DNA from: Halomonas sp. HL-48
GTDB lineage: Bacteria > Pseudomonadota > Gammaproteobacteria > Pseudomonadales > Halomonadaceae
NCBI RefSeq assembly: GCF_001314875.1
Contig: NZ_LJZS01000006.1
Location: forward strand, 1-64,000
DNA length: 64,000 bases
Reading direction: 5' to 3'
Shown here: piece after piece, positions 1 to 7,778 of the stretch
Layout of the letters: each line of letters starts with the position of its first letter
Numbering within the stretch: the stretch's first letter is position 1
Position numbers and translations under genes: made by a program
The notes under the pieces: model-generated
The model's input: the letters and a program-made list of their open reading frames with translations, nothing else
Told to the model about the DNA's origin: nothing
Databases searched by the model: none

Positions 1-2
1 GG

Positions 3-71
3 CGCACGCCGCTGGAAGTCTACGCCGAGGTGCTTAAAAAATCCGTCGCCGGCCCGAGCACGCTTCAATAG
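3..71 (+). pseudogene. IS30-like transposase, C-terminal end only (cut by window edge)
   Basis: The open frame enters from the left edge and ends at a TAG at 69-71. The 22 visible residues end in TPLEVYAEVLKKSVAGPST, which resembles the C-terminal tail of IS30-family DDE transposases, where a TP-x-E-V element follows the catalytic domain. Whether the rest of the gene is intact cannot be seen. The sequence directly after the stop looks like an IS terminus and runs into a truncated map gene, which supports a mobile-element reading. The family assignment rests on a very short stretch. Confidence 0.45.
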
Positions 72-97
72 TGTTGCACTTGGAACTTGAGGCCGCC
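71..97 (+). mobile_element. Probable right terminal repeat of the IS30-like element
   Basis: The 27 bp between the transposase stop and the first base of map homology begin GTGTTGCACTTGGAACTTGA. This resembles IS30-family terminal inverted repeats, and its position between transposase end and truncated host gene is what an insertion end would give. The left repeat lies outside the window, so the pairing cannot be confirmed. Confidence 0.4.
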
Positions 98-286
98 GTG
101 TTTACCATCGAACCCATGATTAACCAGGGAAAGGCCAAGATTAAAACCAAGAAGGATGGATGGACGGTGGTGACCAGTGACAAGAAATTGTCTGCTCAGT
201 GGGAGCATACGGTTGCGGTCACATCCTCTGGCTTCGAAGTGCTCACGCTGCGCGATGAAGAGCGTATTGAACCCGTATCTCAATAG
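98..286 (+). pseudogene. map: Methionine aminopeptidase (type I), 3' fragment
   Basis: From residue VFTIEPMINQG onward the frame matches the C-terminal third of type I methionine aminopeptidase, including the metal-ligand Glu of FTIEPM and the second metal-ligand Glu in the SAQWEHTVAVT segment. About 62 residues of a roughly 260-residue enzyme remain. The N-terminal part is replaced by the IS terminus, while the native stop at 284-286 appears intact. As it stands it cannot encode an active peptidase, because the pita-bread fold and the other metal ligands are missing. An intact map must exist elsewhere, or this is a duplicate interrupted by the insertion. Confidence 0.75.
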
Positions 287-496
287 TCGCCGTACCCCGT
301 TGCCTACCTTTAGCTGGCTTGGCGGCCAGTATTGCTTTGCATTTAGCTTAACGCCTGCATGGCCAGACACTCATCTGGCGAAGTTCATTAGCTGCGTTAA
401 GCTGAAATGACCGGGTGTCTGTATAGCTATGTGAAGTTTTTATGGCTAAGCGCCTGAACAGCAACGTTTTAAAGCCAAATGAAAAGGAGGTCGACG

Positions 497-1828
497 ATGG
501 CTAAAAAACCGAAAGGTAGCGGCAGCGGCGAATCTTCGGGTGCGAGTGAATCACTCAACTCGGTTTCCTGCGGCACCGAAAAACTCTTGCTGGCAGCAAT
601 GGAGCGTGGCGGCAACTGCCTTGAAACGGGGCGCTTCCTGATCAGCTACCGTGAGGGGCGAGTGGAAGAGGGCGTCAGAGCGCTGAAGGCACAAAACTTT
701 CGGGTGGCCGATGCCCGTGACTTTGCCGATCAGGCGGTCAGCCTGGAAGACGCCGGGGATGCCGAGGCGATGGTATTCCCGGAGCTTGGTGTCGCGCTCG
801 TTGGTGGTGATGCCCTACAGCAGCATGGCATGAGTGTTTTTGATGAGATCTCCGCGGAAGGCCCGATAGAAATTATCGAGCCGGAATATTTTGCGTTTTC
901 AGACAGCGCTGATGCTAAACACGCCGAGTACCTGCGGGGCTTTCTGCGGGCAGCGAGTGTCATCGCTCGCGATCTCGGTGTTGATCTTGGTCATGATGAA
1001 AGCGACGAGGCGCGTGTAGCAGAAGAGATGGAAGTGACCTGGGGGTTGGCCCAGTGCAAGGTGGCGCAAAGTAGCTTTTCTGGCGCAGGTATTAAGGTGG
1101 CTGTGCTTGATACCGGAATGGATCTTGGCCACCCGGATTTCGCTGACCGGGAGTTCGTTACGCGCTCATTCGTTGGGGAGCCGGTTCAGGATATCAATGG
1201 GCACGGAACGCACTGTATCGGCACCGCCTGCGGCCCAAAGGTGCCCGATGGAAACACCCAGCGTTATGGCATTGCGTATGAGGCGCAGGTATTCGTTGGC
1301 AAGGTATTGACCAACTCCGGCAGCAGCACAGGGGCGGGCGTACTTGCAGGCTTGAACTGGGCGATTGCCAAGCGCTGCGAAGTGATCTCGATGTCGCTGG
1401 GCAGCCAGAGCCCGGTGCAGGCCGCCTACACCCATGCTGGCGAGGCGGCGCTGCGTAATGGCTGCCTGATTATCGCCGCCGCGGGCAATGCCTCTGCACG
1501 CACTGGTGCGCCCGCCAACTCGCCTACCGTTATGTCCGTGGCGTCACTCGATGAGAACCTGACGCCTTCCCGTTTTTCCAATCATGGCAAAATCGAGATT
1601 GCCGCGCCGGGGCGGGATGTTTTTTCTTCCTGGCCACGGCCGAGTCGCCATAAAACGATTAGTGGCACCAGTATGGCAGCCCCTCACGTGGCAGGTTGCG
1701 CAGCTCTCTGGGCGCAGTCTGACGCGTCACTGCGCGGGTTGAAGCTGTGGCAACAGTTGGTGGCGTCGGTGCAAGCGCTGCCATCGCGTGAATCCCGCAT
1801 TGGTGCCGGATTGGTACAAGCGCCCTAA
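497..1828 (+). CDS. Subtilisin-like (S8) serine protease with N-terminal I9-like prodomain
   Basis: 443-residue subtilase. The catalytic triad is visible: Asp205 in AVLDTGMDLGHPDF, His236 in NGHGTHCIGTACG and Ser392 in SGTSMAAPHVAG, with the oxyanion Asn in IIAAAGNAS. Residues about 45-135 (GRFLISYREGRVEEG through the IEPEYFAF segment) look like an I9/subtilisin prodomain-type fold. No classical signal peptide is seen; the N-terminus is a low-complexity KKPKGSGSGESSG stretch, so it may be cytoplasmic or exported non-classically. The ATG at 497 is chosen over the in-frame ATG at 479 because AAAGGAGG (483-490) sits 6 bp before it. A small I9-like gene starts 13 bp downstream and is probably co-transcribed. 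Confidence 0.85.
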   Translation: MAKKPKGSGSGESSGASESLNSVSCGTEKLLLAAMERGGNCLETGRFLISYREGRVEEGVRALKAQNFRVADARDFADQAVSLEDAGDAEAMVFPELGVALVGGDALQQHGMSVFDEISAEGPIEIIEPEYFAFSDSADAKHAEYLRGFLRAASVIARDLGVDLGHDESDEARVAEEMEVTWGLAQCKVAQSSFSGAGIKVAVLDTGMDLGHPDFADREFVTRSFVGEPVQDINGHGTHCIGTACGPKVPDGNTQRYGIAYEAQVFVGKVLTNSGSSTGAGVLAGLNWAIAKRCEVISMSLGSQSPVQAAYTHAGEAALRNGCLIIAAAGNASARTGAPANSPTVMSVASLDENLTPSRFSNHGKIEIAAPGRDVFSSWPRPSRHKTISGTSMAAPHVAGCAALWAQSDASLRGLKLWQQLVASVQALPSRESRIGAGLVQAP

Positions 1829-1841
1829 GAGAGGATGGTCG

Positions 1842-2081
1842 ATGCCGAAGATAGCGCTATGGATAATTACAATTTCTAACGATCAATCGATCAATGACAT
1901 CGCCACACGCCTTAGTGAAGAGGGGTTGACCGTTAAGGAGATCCTCGAAGAGATCGGATGTATTACCGGGTCGGCAGATGAGGTCACGGCTGAGCGGCTG
2001 AAACGGGTTAAAGGCGTGGTGGATATTGCCCCTGATATGCAGATTGATGTGGGGCCGCCGGGCGCTGAAGAGACCTGGTAA
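1842..2081 (+). CDS. Small I9-like protein, possible protease chaperone or inhibitor
   Basis: 79-residue protein starting at ATG 1842, with GAGAGG just after the protease stop. Predicted order is strand (KIALWIITIS), helix (SINDIATRLSEEGL), strand (TVKEILEEIGCITGSA), helix (TAERLKRVKGV), strand (VDIAPDMQIDV), which is the beta-alpha-beta-beta-alpha-beta plan of I9 propeptides. The closing VKGVVDIAPD resembles the conserved I9 end (GV-x-x-V-x-PD). Position 13 bp after the subtilase suggests a trans-acting intramolecular-chaperone-like partner or inhibitor. Function is inferred from fold pattern and neighbourhood only. Confidence 0.6.
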   Translation: MPKIALWIITISNDQSINDIATRLSEEGLTVKEILEEIGCITGSADEVTAERLKRVKGVVDIAPDMQIDVGPPGAEETW

Positions 2082-2125
2082 TACCCTTGGCTATTTGCCA
2101 AGAACTGGGTGAAAGAGAGGTGGGT

Positions 2126-2710
2126 TTGAACGAGTCATTACAAGCGCTGTTAGTCGAATTAGAGCAATTTGGTCAGGAAAACGATGCCGCCATCGCCGAC
2201 CGCCCACGACGAATGCTGAATATCAGCCGTGATACCGGAGAGTTTCTTGCGGTGCTAATACAGGCAACCAATGCGCAACGTGTGCTGGAGATTGGCACCT
2301 CCAACGGGTATTCCACTTTGTGGCTGGCGCAAGCGGCGCAAAAGGTAGGCGGGCACGTCACGACGATTGAACAATCCGAGTTCAAGCTTGAACTGGCGGC
2401 CAAAAATTTTGAGCGTTCAGGGCTTTCTGATGCTATCACCCAACTTCGCGGGGAGGCGGGCGGCCTGCTTGAAAGCATGTTAGATGCCAATGCTGATTTG
2501 ATTTTCCTGGATTCCAAACGCTCGGAGTATGAACGCTGGTGGCCGACCATCAAGCGTGTACTGAGAAAGGGAGGTCTTCTCGTGGTTGATAACGCTACTT
2601 CCCACGCTGACGAGATGGGGCCCTTCATGGCGCTGGTATCGGGAGATGCGGATGCCACTACCTGCACCGTCCCTGTCGGAAATGGGCAATTTTTGGCCAC
2701 GCGAGCTTGA
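2126..2710 (+). CDS. Class I SAM-dependent O-methyltransferase (COG4122 type)
   Basis: 194 residues from TTG 2126, which is preceded by GAGAGG; an upstream in-frame TTG at 2087 lacks a ribosome-binding site. The SAM-binding motif VLEIGTSNGYSTLWLA lies near residues 58-73, an acidic motif II (VTTIEQS) follows, and LIFLDSKRSEYERWW plus GGLLVVDNA match the metal-dependent catechol/caffeoyl-CoA O-methyltransferase group. The usual DADK metal motif is LDSKRS here, so metal dependence is uncertain. Substrate unknown. It follows the protease pair in the same orientation with a 44-bp gap, which may mean an operon or only proximity. Confidence 0.8.
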   Translation: MNESLQALLVELEQFGQENDAAIADRPRRMLNISRDTGEFLAVLIQATNAQRVLEIGTSNGYSTLWLAQAAQKVGGHVTTIEQSEFKLELAAKNFERSGLSDAITQLRGEAGGLLESMLDANADLIFLDSKRSEYERWWPTIKRVLRKGGLLVVDNATSHADEMGPFMALVSGDADATTCTVPVGNGQFLATRA

Positions 2711-2821
2711 CGCTAGCTGGTCGCCTGGCATTTTCTCGCTGTGGGAAGGTTTGCATTGTGTTCGTGACCGGGCGGCCCCTATGCCTCACACTGCCAGTCT
2801 GTCCCTTTCGGATGCATACCC

Positions 2822-4108
2822 TTGACCACCGCCGCCTGGTTTGTATTGATCGGAATCCTGTTGATCATGATGGGATTGCGTTCCCCTTTTCTGCAACGTA
2901 TGCGGCTGACGCCGTCGATTGTCTATCTGGCCATTGGGATCACCCTGGGGCCGTCGGTGCTGGGCGCCTTTCATTTTAATCCGCTCAAACAGGCGCATCT
3001 GCTGGAAGTGCTCGCTGAAATTGCCGTGCTGGTGTCGTTGTTTATCGCGGGTATGAAGATGCCTTTGCCTTTCAGGTGGCGCGAATGGCGTGTGCCGGTG
3101 CGGCTGGCGTTTGTCTCCATGTCGATCAGCGTCGCCCTGACTGCCGCCTTCGGCTACTACATATTGGCCTTACCGCTGGGAGCGGCGGTGGTGCTCGGCG
3201 CTATACTGGCGCCTACCGATCCGGTACTGGCTACCGACGTACAGGTTCGCCACATGGGCGATAAAGACCCGCTGCGGTTCACGTTGACCAGTGAAGCGGG
3301 CATGAATGACGGCAGTGCCTTTCCGTTTGTGATGCTTGGGCTTGTCATGCTCAGCGCGCCGGTCAGCTTGGACATGCTCCAGGGCTGGCTGCTAAAGGAT
3401 GTACTCTGGTCCACGTTGGTAGCGCTGGTGGTTGGCGTGATCATGGCGCGCCTATTGGCCCAACTGGTGTGGAAACAACGTTTCCTGGTCAGCGAGGGGC
3501 CTTTACTGGATGACTTCCTAGGCCTGGGACTGATCGGCGTGGTCTACGGCATCTGCCTGCTGCTGGATGCCTGGGGCTTTCTGGCGGTGTTTGCAGCGGC
3601 TATCTCGCTGCGTCAGGCGGAGCGCAAGCTGGCAAATGCTCATACACCCGCCACAGACGCACCGCCCGAGCCTGCCGTGGCGGTCCTCGACGAGGAGGCA
3701 ACGTCCCAACACGGTACGCAAGTGGCAGAAGGCTCGCTGGTGTTCAAGGAATCCCTCGAGCGGCTGTCCGAGTTGGTGCTTGTCATACTGCTGGGTGGCA
3801 TGCTGTTTCTTGATTCGTGGAGTTTCAGAGCTGTGGGGCTGGCGCTCTTTCTATTTATCGTGGTGCGTCCCGTCAGTGTCTTTCTTGGCCTGCTTGGCTC
3901 GGGTGCGCCGATGCGTCTGCAAATGCTGGTGGGCTGGTTCGGCGTGCGCGGTATCGGGTCGATCTATTACCTGATGTTCGCGATTGTCTTTGGACTGCCG
4001 GAAGCGCTGGCGGTGGAATTCATTCACATTACGCTGGTGGTGATCGTGCTCTCGATCATCATCCACGGCCTTACCGTCAAGCCGATGATGTCAAAGTGGT
4101 GGCCTTAG
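2822..4108 (+). CDS. CPA1-type Na+(K+)/H+ antiporter
   Basis: 428-residue polytopic membrane protein with about 12 hydrophobic segments. Signature motifs of the monovalent cation:proton antiporter-1 family are visible: LAPTDPVLATDVQV in the ion-binding core and LTSEAGMNDGSAFPFVML, containing the Glu-Asn-Asp type residues of the exchange site. A hydrophilic linker at about residues 270-305 (HTPATDAPPEPAVAVLDEE) separates the last helices. The frame has only a TTG at 2822 as a start that keeps the first transmembrane helix (WFVLIGILLIMMGL); no strong Shine-Dalgarno is seen. It likely extrudes Na+ for a halophile, complementing Mrp further along. Ion specificity cannot be read from sequence. Confidence 0.85.
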   Translation: MTTAAWFVLIGILLIMMGLRSPFLQRMRLTPSIVYLAIGITLGPSVLGAFHFNPLKQAHLLEVLAEIAVLVSLFIAGMKMPLPFRWREWRVPVRLAFVSMSISVALTAAFGYYILALPLGAAVVLGAILAPTDPVLATDVQVRHMGDKDPLRFTLTSEAGMNDGSAFPFVMLGLVMLSAPVSLDMLQGWLLKDVLWSTLVALVVGVIMARLLAQLVWKQRFLVSEGPLLDDFLGLGLIGVVYGICLLLDAWGFLAVFAAAISLRQAERKLANAHTPATDAPPEPAVAVLDEEATSQHGTQVAEGSLVFKESLERLSELVLVILLGGMLFLDSWSFRAVGLALFLFIVVRPVSVFLGLLGSGAPMRLQMLVGWFGVRGIGSIYYLMFAIVFGLPEALAVEFIHITLVVIVLSIIIHGLTVKPMMSKWWP

Positions 4109-4178
4109 ACTGAGAAAGGGCGCCCGTCTATCCCTGCCAGTAAGCCCCTTTGGCTAGCGCAGTAACAGGAACAACACA

Positions 4179-4694
4179 ATGGAAGTGATTGGCAATACCG
4201 TTGTCTCCGAGTTTTCGGATTTTAACGATTTAAGTGAATTTGTCGTGGTGGTGCTTCGGCTGTTGATGGCAGCCCTATTGGGGGGACTGCTGGGCCTGGA
4301 GCGCGAACAGATGGGTAAGCCAGCGGGCATACGTACCCATATGCTGGTATGCATGGGGGCTGCGCTGTTTATCTTGATTCCCGCGCAGGCGGGTATTTCC
4401 GATTCAGAGATGAGCCGCGTCATTCAGGGTGTCATTTCCGGCATTGGTTTTCTTTGCGCCGGCACCATCATCACCCGTAAAGATGAACAAGGCACATCAG
4501 GGCTGACCACGGCGGCGGGCATTTGGTTTACCGCCGCCATCGGCATCGCCGTGGGCCTGGGGCGCGAGCAGACGGCCGTGTTATGTACGCTGCTGGCCTG
4601 GCTGGTGCTTTACGTGGTGCCTTTCTTCTCGCGTTCCATCAGCAGGAAAAGAGTGGAGCGCGGCGAGGACACTGACGACACGCCCGATGCCTGA
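4179..4694 (+). CDS. MgtC/SapB family membrane protein
   Basis: 171 residues with four to five transmembrane helices. The N-terminal MgtC/SapB domain is recognised by LLMAALLGGLLGLEREQMGKPAGIRTHMLVCMGAAL (about residues 28-65) and by VISGIGFLCAGTIITRKDEQGTSGLTTAAGIW, with the conserved IGFLGAGTI-type loop. It lacks the C-terminal ACT-like domain of Salmonella MgtC, as most short SapB-type homologues do. Such proteins are linked to low-magnesium adaptation and membrane-potential or ATPase control, but the biochemical role is unsettled. The 3' end lies close to a decayed AbiE locus on the other strand. Confidence 0.85.
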   Translation: MEVIGNTVVSEFSDFNDLSEFVVVVLRLLMAALLGGLLGLEREQMGKPAGIRTHMLVCMGAALFILIPAQAGISDSEMSRVIQGVISGIGFLCAGTIITRKDEQGTSGLTTAAGIWFTAAIGIAVGLGREQTAVLCTLLAWLVLYVVPFFSRSISRKRVERGEDTDDTPDA

Positions 4695-4998
4695 AGGGCC
4701 AAGGCACCCGTTGGTGTAACGGTGTCAGGTGTGCTTCAGCTATATCGGGACGTTTGGGGTTGTTGCTTGTTTGGCCAAGCATGTCGATATCCCGTGTGGG
4801 GCGAATATCTGGCCCTTGCATCGCCCAAAGCAATAGGGCCCCTTTAAGAGTAAAGCAGCGGTTATGCGCCGATTGGCTAAGTCGATATAGAAACCGTTCC
4901 ATGGCGTAATATTGCAGCAATTCTTGAAAGGGCCTTTTCTCTTCTCGAGATTTATTCAATAGTTGCTGGCGTGCAGAAGCAGCGATGTTTTTAGCCAC
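4639..4998 (-). pseudogene. Truncated AbiEii-type nucleotidyltransferase toxin
   Basis: The first ~84 residues match AbiEii/AbiGii nucleotidyltransferases: LLQYYAMERFLYRLSQS, then LKGALLLWAMQG with the DIDMLG acidic pair of the polymerase-beta fold. After about position 4746 the frame diverges into unrelated residues that read antisense to the 3' end of the MgtC gene. Full AbiEii proteins are near 280-300 residues, so roughly two thirds, including the rest of the catalytic region, are gone. It starts with GTG at 4998 behind GGAG, 32 bp after the antitoxin. It is judged non-functional as a toxin. Confidence 0.75.
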
Positions 4999-5030
4999 GA
5001 TGATCTCCTTTCACTCTGTGTGGGCTTCTT

Positions 5031-5651
5031 TCAGAGTTTGGCTTCCACATAAGGCGCCATGACCTTGGCGACGCGACAAACTTTGGCGTATTCCATTAGC
5101 TTTCCAGGCCGAAAGGTTTTACGGACGCGGTAAAGCTCCAAGGCTTCCAGTACCACATCCATGCCGATGCGATTACGAAACTTGAAGCAGTCAGCCAGCG
5201 TTTTCTCGGGGTTGTAGACCTGCAGCGAAATCCCATCCACAACCACCTGTTCTATACCATCGCTGAAGGCTTTCTCGGAGAACCGATAGCCGTACACAGG
5301 AGGGTAATCCAGAACGGGCAGACGAGTATTCCGCTCCACCGCCAGGTGAACCGCATGGGGGATTTGCGTGGTAATACCGTGCCAGTCGAGCGCGGAAATC
5401 AGACACAGCACGGCATGGGGGAAACGGGTAGCGGCAGCTACCAGATCCGGATTTTCAATAGGCGGTAGATCAGCCAGCCGGTAAAGGCCGCGACTGACGG
5501 GTTCGATCAGCCCTTCATCGCGTAGCCGATAGAACTGGTACCGGCTGATTCCCTGCGCCAGAGCTTGGCTAATACGCAGTTGACCGCCGTGTTGGCGGAA
5601 TACGGCTTGGACATACCCCCGGAAGGATTGGCAAGCATCGCTAGCAGACAA
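5031..5651 (-). CDS. AbiEi-family antitoxin (type IV TA, transcriptional repressor)
   Basis: 206 residues. The N-terminal winged-helix part (GQLRISQALAQGISRYQFYRLRDEGLIEPVSRGLYRLAD, about residues 20-60) is the AbiEi_4/AbiEi_3 N-terminal domain. The remainder (FPHAVLCLISALDWHGI, VYNPEKTLADCFKFRNRIGMDVVLEAL) is the C-terminal AbiEi domain that represses its own operon and counters AbiEii. The only usable start is TTG 5651, preceded by a weak GTGGTGAC. The gene appears intact although its partner toxin is truncated, a pattern expected when toxin loss is tolerated and the antitoxin decays later. Confidence 0.8.
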   Translation of the reverse strand: MSASDACQSFRGYVQAVFRQHGGQLRISQALAQGISRYQFYRLRDEGLIEPVSRGLYRLADLPPIENPDLVAAATRFPHAVLCLISALDWHGITTQIPHAVHLAVERNTRLPVLDYPPVYGYRFSEKAFSDGIEQVVVDGISLQVYNPEKTLADCFKFRNRIGMDVVLEALELYRVRKTFRPGKLMEYAKVCRVAKVMAPYVEAKL

Positions 5652-5718
5652 ATTGTCACCACTTATTGATATATGGAAACAGTTTGTCTGAATAAGAAAA
5701 GTGAATCAAGTTCTAGGC

Positions 5719-7626
5719 CTATTCAAGCTTGGGTTTGCGCTTTGCATAGCGGGCACGTTTGGGCTTAGCGCTTTTACGCTTGGCGACACCACCCGTTTCT
5801 CCCTGTGCGGTATGCAAACTGCGTCTCAGCTTGCCCGCATCGCTATGGGTGAGCAGGCCGCGTAAATCCTCCAGCAGTGCATGCTGAAACGCGTTGGCGT
5901 CGTCCTGCTGCTCGGCGATGGCGCGTAGGCGCTGCTCCCAGAGGGCAGTCCGTTCCGGCGTGCTTACGGCGCTGGGCAGGGCGGCGATGAGCGCGCTGCC
6001 CAGTTTGGTGGCGCGCAGAGCTTTCTGCTTGCGGACCAGGTAGCCTCGCTGTACCAGGGTTTCGATGATGCCCGCGCGGGTCGCCTCGGTGCCCAGGCCA
6101 TCGGTGTCGCGTAGCGTGCGGCGCACTTCTGGATCATCCACATAGCGGCCGATGTTCATCATCGCCTTGATCAGGCTGGCATCGGTGAAGGGCTCCGGCG
6201 GGCGGGTTTCTTTCTCCTCGACGCCTGCCCCTAGCGCCTGGCAGGCTTCGCCCTGGGTCAGCGGCGGCAGGGGTGGCGTCTCTTCCCGGGTGGTGAACAG
6301 CGGTTTCCAACCGGGGTCGAGAATGCTCTGGCCGCGGGCGCGGAAGGCTTCATTGAGCAGGGTAAATTCTGCCTTCACTTCAAAAGTACGCAGCGGGCGG
6401 TAGAACTGGGCCATCACGTTGCGCACGATCAGCCGGAATACATGGCCCTCGGTGGCGGAGAGCTGGCTCAAGTCCGCCGGTTTGCCGGTGGGGGCAATGG
6501 CGTGGTGCGCGCCTACCTGCTTGTCGTTCCACGCCTTGGAGCGCAGGGAAAAGTCGGCACCGTTGAGCCACTGGCGCAGGGTATCGTCGTTCTGGCAGGC
6601 GCCGGTCAAGCTGCGCTGGGCAAGCGGGAGGTGTTCCTCGGGCAGGTACCGGCAGTCGGAGCGCGGGTAGGTAATCAGCTTGTGCTGCTCGTATAGCCGC
6701 TGGCAAACATCCAGCACCATCTGCGCGGAAAGCCCGTGGCGGCGAGCGGCGTCGACCTGCAGGGCGGAAAGCGAGTAGGGCAGCGGTGGTGCTTGGCGTT
6801 TCTCCTGTTGCTCCAGTTGGGAAAGCTCTCCAGTTGCACCGGGCAGCTGCGCTGCCAGCGCATCGGCGGGGGCGCGGTCGATCAGTCGCCCCTGGTCATC
6901 CAGCGGCTGATGCGCTTTAGGCGCCCACCAGGCGCGCAGCTGACCCTGAGCCACCTTGAGATCGACCCATAGCGGGTAGAACGGATGGGGCACGAAATCA
7001 CGAATGGCGTTATCGCGGCGCACGATCAGCCCGAGCACCGGCGTCTGCACGCGGCCCACGGAAAGCACGCCGTCATGGCCCGCCTGGCGGCCGGTAAGGG
7101 TCCAGGCGCGGGTCAGGTTGATGCCGTACAGCCAGTCGGCCCGGGCGCGGGCCTGGGCCGCCTGGTAAAGCGGCTGGAAGTCGGCGTTGGGGCGCAGGGC
7201 GGCAAGAGCTCGACTCACCGCCGGGCGGTTCAGGTCGCTGATCAGCAGCCGCTGCACCGGGCCGCGATACTTCATGTGCTCGATCACTTCCTGGACCAAC
7301 AGTTGGCCTTCACGGTCCGGGTCGCCGGCGTGAACCACTTCCTTGGCCTGCTTGATCAGCTTGCGAATCACCGCCAACTGCCCGCGGGCCTTGGGGCGCG
7401 GCGCAAGCTGCCAGGTAGAAGGCACAATCGGCAGCCGGTCGAGCCGCCACTGTTTGTCGGCGGGGTCGTAGGCTTCCGGCGCGGCCTGTTCCAGCAGGTG
7501 ACCCAGGCACCAGGTCACCGTGGTATCGCCGCAGGTAATCGCGCCGTCCTGGCGCTGGGCGCTGCTGGGCAGCGCGTCGGCAATGGCCCGGGCCAGGCTG
7601 GGTTTTTCGGCGATAATCAAGCGCAT
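5719..7626 (-). CDS. topB: DNA topoisomerase III
   Basis: 635-residue type IA topoisomerase (E. coli TopB is 653). The N-terminal Toprim domain starts RLIIAEKPSLARAIADALP, with the acidic GDPDREGQLL motif. The active-site tyrosine is Tyr320 in LITYPRSDCRY. A basic tail (KRKSAKPKRARYAKRKPKLE) ends the protein, as in many TopB enzymes, and no C-terminal zinc fingers are present, which separates it from TopA. It relaxes negative supercoils and decatenates replication intermediates. ATG 7626 is chosen because the Toprim motif begins at residue 2; the frame extends further upstream without homology. Confidence 0.93.
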   Translation of the reverse strand: MRLIIAEKPSLARAIADALPSSAQRQDGAITCGDTTVTWCLGHLLEQAAPEAYDPADKQWRLDRLPIVPSTWQLAPRPKARGQLAVIRKLIKQAKEVVHAGDPDREGQLLVQEVIEHMKYRGPVQRLLISDLNRPAVSRALAALRPNADFQPLYQAAQARARADWLYGINLTRAWTLTGRQAGHDGVLSVGRVQTPVLGLIVRRDNAIRDFVPHPFYPLWVDLKVAQGQLRAWWAPKAHQPLDDQGRLIDRAPADALAAQLPGATGELSQLEQQEKRQAPPLPYSLSALQVDAARRHGLSAQMVLDVCQRLYEQHKLITYPRSDCRYLPEEHLPLAQRSLTGACQNDDTLRQWLNGADFSLRSKAWNDKQVGAHHAIAPTGKPADLSQLSATEGHVFRLIVRNVMAQFYRPLRTFEVKAEFTLLNEAFRARGQSILDPGWKPLFTTREETPPLPPLTQGEACQALGAGVEEKETRPPEPFTDASLIKAMMNIGRYVDDPEVRRTLRDTDGLGTEATRAGIIETLVQRGYLVRKQKALRATKLGSALIAALPSAVSTPERTALWEQRLRAIAEQQDDANAFQHALLEDLRGLLTHSDAGKLRRSLHTAQGETGGVAKRKSAKPKRARYAKRKPKLE

Positions 7627-7778
7627 GCGGGCTGGGCCTGAGTGGTTGAACGTGATCGTTATGGTACCAGACCGCAGGCAGCCTTGAGCATCCTGCAAGG
7701 CTGTCAATGAAATGATACACAACCTTTATGCGTATAGCTTTTGTATAAATATGAATGATTGCGTAAGCTGTGGGGCAG

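Noticed and set aside
98..286. Functional short methionine aminopeptidase
   Set aside because: Only the C-terminal third is present; the fold and most metal ligands are missing.
6985..7641. 218-codon plus-strand frame within topB
   Set aside because: Antisense to the Toprim domain; low-complexity Gly/Ala/Arg composition.
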